This document shows positions 46,429 through 57,896 of a DNA stretch of 64,000 nucleotides, in pieces. The notes below the pieces were generated by a model. The model searched no databases. It was not told the DNA's origin and worked only from the letters and a program-made list of their open reading frames with translations. Each line of letters opens with the position of its first letter. Position 1 is the first letter of the stretch. Source of the stretch: Entonaema liquescens (Eukaryota > Ascomycota > Sordariomycetes > Xylariales > Xylariaceae). A program made the position numbers and the translations under genes. The stretch is taken from NCBI GenBank assembly GCA_902805475.1, contig CADCSX010000012.1:868001-932000 (forward strand). Direction: 5' to 3'.

Positions 46429-49400
46429 CTAATTCTCCTTTTCACGCTCACCCTGCTCCTGCTCCTGCGTCTGGTCTTGTGTTTGGTCTTGTACTTCATC
46501 TTGCACTTGGTCTTGCACTTGTTCCTGTACCTGGTCTTGGTCCTGTGCCTGCTCTTGCACTTCAACCTTCGCTTCATCCTGCACTTCGCCCTGTGTTTGG
46601 TCCTCTACTACCTGAGCCTCTGCTTGATTTTCTACCGGCTCCGGCTCCGGCTCTTTTGGCTTTCCAAACACTTCCTCCCACTGTAGCGATTTATCTAGAC
46701 CAACGATGTGGACAGGTTGCTGCTGGGCTCTCATGGTCTCCGCGGCCCTAAACTTACGGCCCGACATGGTGCGTTCCTCGAGCATACCGCGGAACATCTT
46801 GTACCACTGCGACTCCTTGTCGCCCGTGTCCTCGAACACCTGGCGCCGCCTGGCCTGGCACTGCCTGTAGATTGTAGTAGCCCGTTTCCCTGAGATCTCC
46901 TCGATGTTATATTCTACAACCCAATCGTCGTTCCGAGACATATCTTTAGGCCGTGTCACGTATTGGCCGTTGACCTTGTTTTTGATGGTTAGAATCATAC
47001 CTAGTAGATCGTGGTCGATATCATCTTCAGCCTGCTTGGCATCTTCTGGAGCCTTCTCCGAGGTAGGTTCTGTCTGAGAAGTGCCCTGTGTACCCTCCGT
47101 CTTCGTCCCAGTCTCAAGGGTTTCCACTTGGCCTTCGATCTCGGAGATAGACCCAGCATTATCGGTTCGGGATTCGACTGGTTCATCTTTGGAGCGAGAA
47201 ATGAGCTCACCAAGGATCCGCTCAAACTCTTGAAGTTTGGAAGAATCGTCTATAGAGCCCGCGGCCTCGTCGGACTGTGTTTTCTCGTCAATCCTTTGAG
47301 CCATTCTCACAATGAGATCTTTTAACGGTGACATAGATGAAGCTGTATTGAGATCTCTCTTAGATTCTCCTTCCTCCAAGTCATCATCGATATCATCATT
47401 TTCGTCCTCGTCTTCTTCTTGCTCCTCTTCATCCTCCTCCTCTTCCTCTTCAACCTCTCTCGTTGCACTAACGTCAGCTTGTCCTTGTGATGCTGTCTCT
47501 TCAATGGAGGTGGAACTATCTACTTGGGATACGGCATCCTCAGGCTCGTCATTAGACGCGGGTGGTGTATAAGTTTCAGACTCCGGCTGCGCCTCTAACT
47601 CAACATCTGGCTTCTCGTTTATTTCTTCTGGGTGTGAATCTCCAATTTCACTTTCACTAGACGTGTGCTCGGGCTGTTCTTCAATTTGCGAATGTGCGGT
47701 ATCAACTTCAAGTTCCGCTACAGACTCTTCGGTAGTAGGTTCTGATTCTTGCGGAGGTATCTCTTGGGCCGAAATGGAGTCATCCTCGTCGACAGTCGCC
47801 TCCTCCTCGATTGTCTCTTCATCAATCTCCGCGCTTGGTGTTGACTCTGGTTTAGGTCTGCTATTAGTAATAGCACTGAGTAAGGCATCGACGTATCCTC
47901 TCGCTTCAATGGAGGATTTCGCGTGGAGGAGCCCGCTCTGTTCAAGCGCGTCTTCTATCGCTTCTCTGACAGCGCCGACGCCGACTTCATCGTCATCTAC
48001 AGCATCTTCAACCATTTGACGCACTTCATTCCAAGCAGCCAGGCTGGAGATTTCTTCTGATATAGACTTTTGAGCCCCTTCAACGTCGCCTCGTGCTGTG
48101 TCTGGGTTTTCGTTCATAGATTCAGCTTCGGCTTCGGCTTCAGCTTCAATCTCGGCTTCCGCTTCTGCTTCAATTTCGGCCTCAACCTCAGCTTCTGCTT
48201 CTGCCTCCGCCTCTTCCTTAGCCAAACCAAGAATCTCCCTTTCGAATTGTTCAATAGACGCCCTGTTGGCATTTTGAACGTCATGAATATCTTGCTGGGA
48301 TACTGGCTTCGCAAAAATATACATGAATGGCGCGTTCGCTGACGTCCTCGTCTCGAAGTGTAGCCGTAGGGACTGCTCTGGGTATTTCTTGGTAGCCCGG
48401 TCTAGAACATCATTGAGTAAGGCAAGACTGAGCCTATACTCCCGATCACCAAGAGTGGTGTCCGATGTTCCGTGCAACGCAAGGTCCATTTCACCTAATG
48501 GGATGTACTGAAAGCCGAAGATACGTTGGGTGTTGTGGAACGCAACAAATATGCCGTCCATTCGACCCATACGGACTTGAAGAGAATACTTCAAGAACGC
48601 GGAACGAATCATATCGTAGTACTCTCGTTCGAATGACTCCCACTGGCCAAATCGGTTACGAATCTCGTAGCCGAGACCTTTGTGAAACCCTTTCGCATCC
48701 ATACGAATAGATATAACCGCACGCGTCTTAAGATCGAACATACCCGAGCCAGGTACCCTTGAGTCGTGCGCATCTAATTGAGAACGCATCATGAAATCAA
48801 GGAATTTGGTATAGTGAAAGGCTTCTGCAGCATTCCGTTCCTCCTCGGTAATCTGGTCGGAATTGATATGTCTGTATCTCTCGTATTCTTCCTTAGATAC
48901 AGTGAGAAGTTTCTCCATAGACTTCCCAAGCATGCTCAGGATATTGGCTGAGTCAAACTCCTTGTCGGCGTCTATGGCATAAGTGCCATCTTTCCAATGC
49001 AGGAATATTGCCGCCGGACCTCTCATAATCTTCGTAAACTGAAGAGAGTCTGTCATAAAACCCTTGGACAGCATTTCTGTATTGATCTCCCTCCAGGAAG
49101 ACAAGAGATAATGGAAGTGGGAAAGCATAGATGTCATGCTGGAGGTCGAACCCGTGTATTTCTTACCGTGCTCTTTCGCAATGCCAATAAGTGTAGAGTC
49201 TTTAGAAGATGTCACGTATTGCTTCAGAGCGTTAAAATCGAATTCCTGGATCGGCATGATCTCTGAGAGATATGGGTCGAAGTTGTAGACCCGGGAACGA
49301 GGATCCTGTAAGTGATACACGCCGGGGTTGAACAAAACTCTTTCAAGACCATAGGACAATCCTGGAACTGGTGGATGATCCGTCAAGACAGGTGTTGGGT

Positions 49401-50307
49401 GTAGATCCTTGGCCTGTATAGTACTAATATCTAGAGGTGGCTTTTTCTTTGACTTGGTCTCCTTTTTCGAATCTGGTCCTTCGGGTATATCTTCAGGTGG
49501 ATTTTCGCCAATCATTTTGTAGTCACCCCAAACAACACCGGTGTCTGAACTTTTAGGTGAGGGCTTCTTTTGTGATTTGGATTGGCCCATTAGAACCTTT
49601 TTGAATGGCTGCTTATCCGTTTTAGGGGTTGCCTTTTTAGGAGCTGCTTTTGCTTGAGTTGTCCTTTGCTTTGCCTTCTCGCGCCTTGCAGCCTTCTTCG
49701 CTATATTCTTTTTGCGTTGTTCGCTTTGAGTCGCAGTATTTTCCTGCGCACCATCGGCCGTCGCTACATCTTGATCATCTGATGTTTTACGTTTCGCCTT
49801 CTTCTTCGGTTCCTTTTTTACTGGAGAGCCTTCGGCTTGTGTCTTTTCCTCATTAGCCCCGGTGGCTGCTCCCGCCAGTAGGCCTGACTGATCGACCTGG
49901 TTGCTAATCTTGCCGATCTGGTCGACATTAATGTTTTGGGCAGCCAGGACATTCTTCAAAGCTTGAAGTGCGCCTTGTAAAACCTGTAGCTGACGTTCAC
50001 CCTCAGCCTGAGCAGCACTATTCTTCTCCGCATTTTTAGCCTTCTTCTTCTTCTTTTTCTTAGGTGCTTGTGGTGGCGGTGGTGGTGGTGGTGGACTTAT
50101 ATTCTCAGCACCATCCGTACTCGGCGTCGAAGTTTCGGTCGTAGGTGTAAGTAGGCGCGCTGTGCTTGATAAATGCCGACCATGATGACTAGGGATCAAG
50201 GTGGGACGCAATGCCTGTGATCTTGTCGAATGGCGGGCGACAAGACATGATGTGCATATGTAAGAGGTCCCGATACGGCGCGCGCTCCAGCTGCTCAATC
50301 GAAGCAT
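46429..50307 (-). CDS. pet127: Mitochondrial RNA-processing protein Pet127 with long low-complexity tails
   Basis: Single exon, 1,292 aa. The Arg/Ser-rich N-terminus (MLRLSSWSARRIGTSYICTS) is a mitochondrial presequence. A Pro run then a Lys run (~residues 72-90) and a Lys-rich linker precede the Pet127 domain (~315-700: FNPGVYHLQDPRSRVYNFDPYLSEIMP; FMTDSLQFTKIMRGPAAIFLHWKDGTYAIDAD). After it come a Glu-Ala alternating tract, a long acidic Ser/Glu region, and a final Gln/Asp/Glu/Val repeat tail. Yeast Pet127 is a membrane-linked factor for 5' processing and decay of mitochondrial RNA and is ~800 aa, so the extra length here is low complexity. A conserved block (NKVNGQYVTRPKDMSRNDDWVVEYNIEEI) returns near residue 1,120, so the acidic region may be an insert inside the fold. 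Confidence 0.92.
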   Translation of the reverse strand: MLRLSSWSARRIGTSYICTSCLVARHSTRSQALRPTLIPSHHGRHLSSTARLLTPTTETSTPSTDGAENISPPPPPPPPQAPKKKKKKKAKNAEKNSAAQAEGERQLQVLQGALQALKNVLAAQNINVDQIGKISNQVDQSGLLAGAATGANEEKTQAEGSPVKKEPKKKAKRKTSDDQDVATADGAQENTATQSEQRKKNIAKKAARREKAKQRTTQAKAAPKKATPKTDKQPFKKVLMGQSKSQKKPSPKSSDTGVVWGDYKMIGENPPEDIPEGPDSKKETKSKKKPPLDISTIQAKDLHPTPVLTDHPPVPGLSYGLERVLFNPGVYHLQDPRSRVYNFDPYLSEIMPIQEFDFNALKQYVTSSKDSTLIGIAKEHGKKYTGSTSSMTSMLSHFHYLLSSWREINTEMLSKGFMTDSLQFTKIMRGPAAIFLHWKDGTYAIDADKEFDSANILSMLGKSMEKLLTVSKEEYERYRHINSDQITEEERNAAEAFHYTKFLDFMMRSQLDAHDSRVPGSGMFDLKTRAVISIRMDAKGFHKGLGYEIRNRFGQWESFEREYYDMIRSAFLKYSLQVRMGRMDGIFVAFHNTQRIFGFQYIPLGEMDLALHGTSDTTLGDREYRLSLALLNDVLDRATKKYPEQSLRLHFETRTSANAPFMYIFAKPVSQQDIHDVQNANRASIEQFEREILGLAKEEAEAEAEAEVEAEIEAEAEAEIEAEAEAEAESMNENPDTARGDVEGAQKSISEEISSLAAWNEVRQMVEDAVDDDEVGVGAVREAIEDALEQSGLLHAKSSIEARGYVDALLSAITNSRPKPESTPSAEIDEETIEEEATVDEDDSISAQEIPPQESEPTTEESVAELEVDTAHSQIEEQPEHTSSESEIGDSHPEEINEKPDVELEAQPESETYTPPASNDEPEDAVSQVDSSTSIEETASQGQADVSATREVEEEEEEDEEEQEEDEDENDDIDDDLEEGESKRDLNTASSMSPLKDLIVRMAQRIDEKTQSDEAAGSIDDSSKLQEFERILGELISRSKDEPVESRTDNAGSISEIEGQVETLETGTKTEGTQGTSQTEPTSEKAPEDAKQAEDDIDHDLLGMILTIKNKVNGQYVTRPKDMSRNDDWVVEYNIEEISGKRATTIYRQCQARRRQVFEDTGDKESQWYKMFRGMLEERTMSGRKFRAAETMRAQQQPVHIVGLDKSLQWEEVFGKPKEPEPEPVENQAEAQVVEDQTQGEVQDEAKVEVQEQAQDQDQVQEQVQDQVQDEVQDQTQDQTQEQEQGEREKEN

Positions 50308-50825
50308 TGCAAACGCTCTGCGTCCAGAAATAATCTAGTCTCCTAGAATATTACTTGATCTCTAGTATATGTGGTGAAGGTGCGAATAACTTGTTGAAGC
50401 TTTTCAAAAAAAAATTCTGGATTCCCTGGTGTAAAGCTAAAAAATCATTATCGATAAGTATTTGTCCATACATTACGCTAGTGGCGTCGCTATTGATAAG
50501 ATAGGAAGCAATGGGGGGGGGGTTCTGGGGTTACACTAGAATACCTCTGTAAATCAATTTAGATACCTAGTTAACTAACTGTAACTCATCCACTTATTAA
50601 CCCCAGCGAATTCTTTACTTCCAAAGTTCTTTATTGTTAACTGCGTGTAGTTAATGGCATATTAATTCCTGAGTTTCCCTTTTGGATCTTCTCAACTTCC
50701 ATAATAAGTGGAGTCTATTCACGCGATGCTGAGGTGATGGTGATATACATTTGACCTCAGACGTATAAGTGGTTAGAATATATCCTACTTAACTAGGTCA
50801 TGGATATCAACGTGATATCAAACAA
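50308..50825. other. Divergent promoter region between pet127 and the MORG1-like gene
   Basis: A ~520-bp shared upstream region with a G run at about 50513-50522. No gene seen. Confidence 0.5.
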
Positions 50826-51970
50826 ATGGCTTTCCCAGACAAGCCCGTCGCCCATCTATTAGGTTCTAATGGTAACTCCCAACTCACCCTAATAAACACG
50901 GCGCGGTCACAATTCGCTAATTCAGTACCCACTCCATAGGCCCCGTCCACGCGCTCGCGTACTCGGCCTCGCCGGGGACGTATATCCTAGCCGGATCCGC
51001 GGACCGGTCTGTCAGGCTGTACAACCCGCAGCCCAGCACGTCTATCCACCCCAGCTCCTCTCACATCGCCAAGAAGAGCACCTCCGTGCCCCCGGAAGGC
51101 CGCTTGATCCAGACGTACTCGGCGCACGGGTACGAGGTGCTCTCGCTGACCGTGGCCTCGGATAACGCGCGCTTCGCGTCGTCGGGCGGTGACCGCGCCG
51201 TCTTCCTGTGGGACGTGGCGTCGGCGCAGACGCTGCGGCGCTTCGGAGGCACGCAGCAGAGCCACACGGCGCGCATCAACTGCGTGGCGTTCGCCGGCGA
51301 GGACGACAGTCTCCTCGTGAGCGGCAGTCTGGACACCAGCGTGCGCATCTGGGACGTGAAGGGCAACTCGCTCAAGCCGATCCAGGTCCTGACCGAAGCG
51401 CGCGACTCCATTAGCGCCGTCGCCGTACGCGGGCCCGAGATCGTCACCGGCAGCGTCGACGGGCGCGTGAGGACGTACGACGTGCGTATGGGTCGGTGTA
51501 CGACTGATGTTATTGGTCCTAGCGTTACAAGCCTATCCTTGACGAAAGATGGAAAGGCTGTTTTGGTGAGCAGTCTAGATAGCAAACTACGTTTAATGGA
51601 CAGGGAGAGTGGAGGATGTCTGAAGACATACTCAGATCCAGAATGGAAAAATGAGGACCTACGCGTCCAGTCCATTCTAGGTGGAAAAGAACAGCTCGTC
51701 CTAACAGGAGATGAAATGACAGGCACCCCTGGTCGACATGGAGAAGGGAGAATATGGGCTTGGGATGTTCTTACGGGGGAGTTGAAAGCCAAGGTAGCCG
51801 TTCCCTGGGGACCTACTGGTGTTGAGCCTAAGAAATCTATTGGTAAGGATGGCAAGCTGAAAGAACGCAGTAATGTTTTAAGTTGTTTTGCTTGGAGAGA
51901 GAACGGATTTGGGGATCAATATTGCGTTAGTGGCACATCTGGTATTGTCACGGTGTTCGGTTATAATTGA
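50826..51970 (+). CDS. WD40 protein, MORG1/WDR83-like
   Basis: Two exons: 50826-50871 and 50940-51970, 358 aa. The 68-bp intron restores GSNGPVHALAYS, the first blade. Seven WD repeats follow (SADRSVRLYNP; GGDRAVFLWDVAS; GSLDTSVRIWDVKG; GSVDGRVRTYDVR; SSLDSKLRLMDRES; IWAWDVLTGE; GTSGIVTVFGYN). Length and order of insertions fit the MORG1/WDR83 family, a scaffold in MAPK signalling and a spliceosome-associated protein in animals; the fungal role is little known. GC content rises sharply through the first half and drops after ~51,500. A small insert (KKSIGKDGKLKERSN) lies before the last blade. Confidence 0.85.
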
Positions 51971-52278
51971 TACACTTGATCATTCAAATACTCTCTCATG
52001 GCTCCATCAAGGATTTCCAACGTATCAAACGACATATTTTGACACTTAGTACAGACGATCCTTAATATTGGATCAGGGCAAAATGAATTGGCTCAGTGTA
52101 CCGTGCCGACCTGAGAATATAGCCCCCTTCTATGAAGCGCCCTCTCCTTCTACGCCGAACACCGCATGCCGCCATGCTACCCTTATCCATAATGGGATTT
52201 CCCAGACATTAGTATAGCATCGGTTAACATCATGCAGCCATTGTATTTCATGTATCCTAAAACATTCCTTGAGCACGT
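51971..52278. other. Intergenic region between convergent genes
   Basis: No gene seen. Confidence 0.5.
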
Positions 52279-53647
52279 TCAGCCCATTCCAGCGACTTTA
52301 AACCAGTTGGGTCGGCAGTCTTCTTTATGTAGCCAGTTCTCGCCATCAGTTAAGCGGCCGGTAACACAGCCTCTACATTTCGGCGAGTTGGGGCAATTGA
52401 AGAAAGGAATGTGCTGGTATCCAATGTCGCGGAACCTAGGAGACGTTAGCATACTAAATACATTGCTATAGAACAGGTATACTCACCAATGAATCTTGCT
52501 CTTGTCTTCAAAGAGACCAAGTGCTATACTGTGCACAGGCGCATCGCCCCATCTTTCGTAGAAGAAGCCACCAGCACGATCCAAGTGGTTGAAGTAGTCT
52601 TCGTACGCCTGGCTTCGCCAAAAGTTCATATCGGCAATCTCGAAGTTGGTCCAGAAATGACATGTCGAATAGCCATTTGCTTGTTCCCAGTGGACAGGAC
52701 GTCGTTGCTTATCAGTCAGCCACTGTTCGGCTCTATTCTCGTGAAGATACTCGGGATGCTCCGTCACGAATTTGGTGGTTTCTGGCCATAGAGTGGGAAT
52801 CGACTTGGGGGCATCGTAAAGGGTAATAGTGAAGCCGTACGTCTTGTTGTTGTCTTGCATATACCGGAAGACGTCGTAGTCGACATCGCAGAAGAAGTGG
52901 ACATTGGGTTCGACGCGCCAGTAGTATTGCACGTTTTCTAGTGCGCGGTGCTTATAGAAAAGCCCACTATTCCATCGACACATCTTGTGGTACGAAATCT
53001 TGTCTGCATATTGGACTTCATTCTCCTCGAGGATCTTAACGGATTCCTTGTATAAGTCGTCATTGATCCAGGAAGGCGTATCCCAGTGCTCTTTCGGAAT
53101 GAGCTCTACGATACTAATCAGTACGAGCTCTATCGAATCGCTCATGATCCTACTTACCATATCGTGTTTCAGCCTTAGTTGCTGCTCGTGTCCTTCGCTT
53201 GAATTCTTCAGTGAATGGAACATCGTTGAAGAACGTCCACGGATAATTGAATTTGGAGTTCCATGTTCGTTCCAAATCCTGCATCGATTGCAATATTCCA
53301 TCCAGCTCCTCGTTTCGTACTAGGGTCAGGATCGTCGCATTGATTCTTGAGGTACCGGCGATGCCGGGGGCGTATCCCCCTTCGGTTGCGCGTACGAGTT
53401 TACCTTCGGGTTCTCCTGTGGCTGTTTATATTGTTAGAAGTAATCCCCAGTAAAGTAGTAAAGTAAAAGAATAGATAAAAGAAGACTCACGATCTAAATT
53501 AGGATCCCTTTCAATAGTGCCATGGAAGTCGGCAGAGGTCTTTATGCTGGGTACGCCAGAAGAAGGGCGCCATATTGTGTATAGGAAGAAACAGCTGACT
53601 ACGAAGACAGCTAGCGCAAGAGCGCGGACGGGCCTCGCGATGGCCAT
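52279..53647 (-). CDS. Alpha-1,2-mannosyltransferase, Ktr/Kre2 family (GT15)
   Basis: Exons 53647-53491, 53421-53158, 53105-52487 and 52435-52279, 398 aa; all junctions are GT-AG and in phase. The N-terminus is type II membrane (RALALAVFVVSCFFLYTIW, residues 8-26) with a short stem. The catalytic domain shows family blocks: ATILTLVRNEELDGILQSMQ, NYPWTFFNDVPFTEEFKR, IPKEHWDTPSWI, YHKMCRWNSGLFYKH, YYWRVEPNVHFFCDVDYD and NGYSTCHFWTNFEIADMNFWRS, ending with a Cys-rich NCPNSPKCRGCV. These Golgi enzymes transfer mannose from GDP-mannose onto O- and N-linked glycans. The second intron was chosen to give ETRYELIPKEHW; reading through would insert an unrelated sequence. Confidence 0.94.
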
Positions 53648-54329
53648 TGTGGTGGTTGCTGTTTATATCATTAACTTCGCTTAGAAGGTCCACCACCCCG
53701 AAGTTCGTATCTAATTCGATGGAGTTGATATCAAGGAATAAATAGCCTAGACTATCGTGGGCGGGGTCATAATACGGCGAAGAAACAGAATCAATCTATT
53801 GGTGGGGAAATATACAGGTGAATGAAAGGTGTTCGTCAGGAGTCGTGACCCAGGTGGCACATGTCTGGAGTGTTGAAAGCGTTTAGATTGTTCAGAAGAC
53901 TATGAGATATCGGAAAATCTTGTAACGCTGCATCTGTTGTACATGAAATCGAAAAGCGGGTACTTGTAAGCAAGTGGAAAGGGGGAGCCACAGTGCTGAA
54001 ACCACGTGATGTATGAGGTCGCAGGTTATCCACACTGTGATGATTGTGCTACCCGGTAATTACCTACAGATCGCGTCGACGCGTTAGGTACCCATTTGAT
54101 AAGCTTTCGTTAGATAAGTTTAATCTAAATATGGGCCCCATCACATCGAATGGAAGGCCTAGGTTAGATACTTATGTACATCCATATATACATCCATATA
54201 ATTGATAACCTCGTATAACGAAAACGTACATTGATTAATAAGACAAACTGGGTTAATAATTATTTCACAATATTTAATTCTTACTTTGCTTCAAATTTTA
54301 GTCTTTTACCAACAGTTAAAGCATTCAGA
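53648..54329. other. Divergent promoter region between the mannosyltransferase and GCP5-like genes
   Basis: Shared upstream region, no supported gene. The 5' leader of the + strand gene is AT-rich. Confidence 0.5.
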
Positions 54330-57052
54330 ATGACCCACGCCGCAACATTGGGTGCATTAACTGATGAGTTAGTTGAGGTGATCACTTCAACATCAAGTCA
54401 GGTAGGTAGAAGATATCAATTATTTATTCTATCCCACTCACTTACACATATTGATAGTCTGACCCGGGACGTTTTAATGTTCTCAAAGAAACTAGCTTGC
54501 GTAGACTTCGTCAACATGGTTTTCTACGCACGAACCAATTCGACGTTGAGGATAAGCTCAATGGGTTCGAGGAGCACTTTCGTATCGTCAACAAGGATGG
54601 GTTGGCAGATGCGTTAAGAGAGCGCTTAGACGCTCTGCCCCAAGTGTCTGGCAAATGGGCTCCCGAAATCCTCCACCTACTCTTACTACTCGAGGACCAA
54701 CCTATTAAAAAGTCCAAACTAGCTGATTTGAAGTTGCTCAAAGAGCCGGAAGAAAATCCCGGGCCTCCTCTTAGATGGGAAGACATCGCCAGGGAGGAAG
54801 GCTGGGACCAAGATGGTAACCTCTGGAAAACTATCAAGTATGGCAGTGATAGCTCTGAAGACGAATTTATGGACACCGCATCTGACCAATCGTCCAACCC
54901 TGAGCTCACTTCAGCATCAACCGTCGAGGCACAATATCAGAAATCCCCCTCCGACTTCATTGTCGAGTCCCAGGATGAGGAACACTTAGAGCAAGTCCGA
55001 GCAACTCAGATTTGGAGAAATGCTGCGCCATCGAAAGAGCCAACAGGTCGATCCCATAAGATTGCCTTATCAGAGTTTCATGTCGTACGCGAGGTTCTTT
55101 TCATGCTAAATGGCCTAGAGAATACCATATTTGACGAACAAGGAGTGCCTTCCTTACAGTTCCAATTAAAGCATACCTCGTGGGAGCTTTATAGAGCGCT
55201 ACTAGGTTCTTTTAGCGAAGCTGGTCGACAGTTGTCTGTGCTCCGCGAGTTTGTAAAGCAGCCCCAGAATATCCCGCTGTTGCAGGTGTTCCGAGAGGCG
55301 GTTGAGGAACGCCTTCGATCATTTGATCGCGAGATATCGGATCTACAAGCTCGATACGTAGACATTCAGCAAGACGTCGTCATTAGTCTAGCCGGAGTGG
55401 TGGATAGTATAAAGCCTCATTTGCAACCGCTTATTACTATTTCGGAAATTATTCAGCAGCTCCAACGATCAAGATACCCCCGCCCCTTTTATTACTTGGA
55501 ACTTCTCTTCGAAGCTGCTGAGCTTGCTCAGCTGGAAGGAAACGATAGGGTATACCAGTATATTGCTACCCTGTTTTTCGAGTGTTTCCAAGTTTACCTT
55601 CGATCTATTCGCCTTTGGATGGAAGCTGGGGAGCTTATAAATGACGATAAAGCATTCTTCATCTCTAGTTCACGAAGCCAGGTTCCGATGACCCAAGTAT
55701 GGTCAAATCAGTTCACCTTGCGAAAAACAACCGATGGCATATTATATGTACCACGATTTCTACGACCTGCGGCATCGAAGATTCTCACTACCGGGAAGAG
55801 CGTTGTTGTCCTTAAGCTCCTTGGGAAGTATCAATCAAGCAACCCCCTTAATGTGACGGATTCGCCTATAAATGATGGCAAAGACCTTATATCAACGTAT
55901 GGTTTCTTTGCGCCATTTTCTGAGGTCTTTAGCGATGTTTTCGAGAAGTGGATGGAGAGTAAGCATCATGCCGCATCCACAACTCTGCGGCGAACTCTCT
56001 TCGAGTCCTGTAGTCTCTGGTCAGTTTTGGATGCTCTTCAACAAGTATACCTTATGTCCAATGGGGCACAATCCGATCTCTTCGCTTTCTCCATATTTAA
56101 CAACATGGATCTCCTCAACTCAAACTGGCATGATCGGTTCAATTTGACTGCTCTGGCACAAGAGATGTTCGGTACTATCACCAACGTCCACCGACTAGTT
56201 GTTAGCGTAACCACAGATAATCTTACGGATGATGTAAAGGATATTCGAAGGTCCGTCCGCAAGGGTCTACCACTGGTCAGGATACTCTATCGCTTGTCCT
56301 GGCCAATCCGGATTATCTTGTCCGACGAGAGTCTTGCCCAATATGAAGCAGTCTTTACTTTCTTACTACAGCTCCGCCGAGCCACTTACGTCCTTCACAA
56401 ATACCGCTTAGTCTCAGACAGCATTGCGGGTACACCAAATACGTCATCAGACCAATCAATTTATTACGGCCTCAGAGCAAAACTCCTTTGGTTCTGCAAT
56501 ACGCTTCGATCCTACCTGAATACGTTAGTCCTAGAACCTCTTACGGCCGAGCTTCACCGGAATCTTCAGCAAACAGAGGACATCGCTGCTATGACCGCAT
56601 TACACAGTGCGTACACAAAACAGATTATCAGCGAGGTGTGTCTAGGCAGCAAACTCGATCCTATCAGGGAATGCATGTTAGACATGTTCGATCTCGCCAT
56701 CAGGCTTCAGGATGCACGTCAGCTAGAATCGGAACGAGAACAAGAAGAGGAACAGGAGTTGTCACGGTTGTCGGTAATGTCTTCGCCTATGAAACAAAGT
56801 CGACGGTATATGGGAAGTGGCGAGGAGGAAGACGAGACATTTCTGTTGGATCAAGACAAAACATCAATGATGCAAGATAAAGAAAGGTCATTCGCCGAAG
56901 TTCTGAATGATATACGTGCCGACATCGATCGCCACTTGAAATTCATTTGTAGTGGTCTGAGAGGAGTTGCAAGAGCCAGTGGCGACAGCGCTGCTGGAAA
57001 ATGGGACACCCTAGCAGAAATGTTCGAAGCTGGGCTTCGCGAGCGAAGGTAA
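54330..57052 (+). CDS. Gamma-tubulin complex component, GCP5-like (Spc97/Spc98 family)
   Basis: Two exons: 54330-54401 and 54458-57052, 888 aa. The second exon continues ...SDPGRFNVLKETSLRRLRQHGFLRTNQFDVEDKL. The GRIP1 domain begins with SEFHVVREVLFMLNGLENTIF (~215) and the GRIP2 region carries LRRTLFESCSLWSVLDALQQVYLMSNGAQSDLFAFSIFNNMDLL. A tail of acidic and Gln/Glu stretches follows. Family members build the gamma-tubulin ring complex at the spindle pole; GCP4/5/6-type subunits are accessory. I chose GCP5 from the layout and length (longer than Spc97/98 GCP2/3 cores in the N-terminal part), which is not decisive. With Cut12 the window carries two spindle-pole genes, not adjacent. Confidence 0.82.
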
Positions 57053-57896
57053 ATCTACGTAGTAGACAGTCCTATAGGATCATCAATAATCAATAATACA
57101 AAAAAAGCTTGACTGATAAAATAGTCTATGATGGTTGCATATGTTTTCCCTTGAATAGGTAATATAGGTATTAGGTAGTGTTGTGGGATCCTGGTAATAG
57201 GGGTCTTTCTGGTAGGGGTCCTAATGAGGGTTCCCCTGGGGCTGTTCTGCGACGCTGACGAATTCTATGTAATAGCTTAGGAAGTTATAGGAATCATCAT
57301 AATCTAACAATTCCTATTACCGATGGCAAGCCATTTCCTTAGATCCCATTCAAAATTTATGACCTAGTATGACGGGGACATGCCTGGTTAGCCCCATTCA
57401 ACCAAAACCAGATTTGGTGTAGTGCAGGGCCCAGAAGCTCGATGCTATCATCTCATATCTATGTACCCGAAGGAATTTGTCCCGACAACGAGGCTTGAAT
57501 ATAGATTGGTCCCATTTTAATAGATCTTGGCATGCATCATACCCGCATGGGGAAGTGGAGCAAATCTTATCAAAGTACCGGATGTACATGTACCCTTTTC
57601 GAACTTCAGCCCCAATTTCAGCCGCAATTTTCAAGGTGAGGGCCACAGGTGAATAAAAACAAATGAGGCTTAAACTCTTCAAGTTTCACGTGATGAGCGC
57701 CACAACTCCACCTCACCCAAAAACACCAATCAGTTGCTTCCTCTTACAAATTATGTCTTTGTATCTTATCGCCTTACCATACCATTATTCACGTCTTCAA
57801 CATATTGCCATAGGACGCGTCTCATTAAGACGCGATCATCAGGAACAAATCCCTAATAGATTCAGCCTCTCTATACTCTCCCTGAAGTAAACAACC
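57053..57896. other. Intergenic region upstream of yju2
   Basis: No supported gene; short chance ORFs only. Confidence 0.5.

Noticed and set aside
47322..48342. Several ORFs on both strands inside pet127
   Set aside because: Shadows of the low-complexity acidic and Glu-Ala coding tracts, which read openly in other frames.
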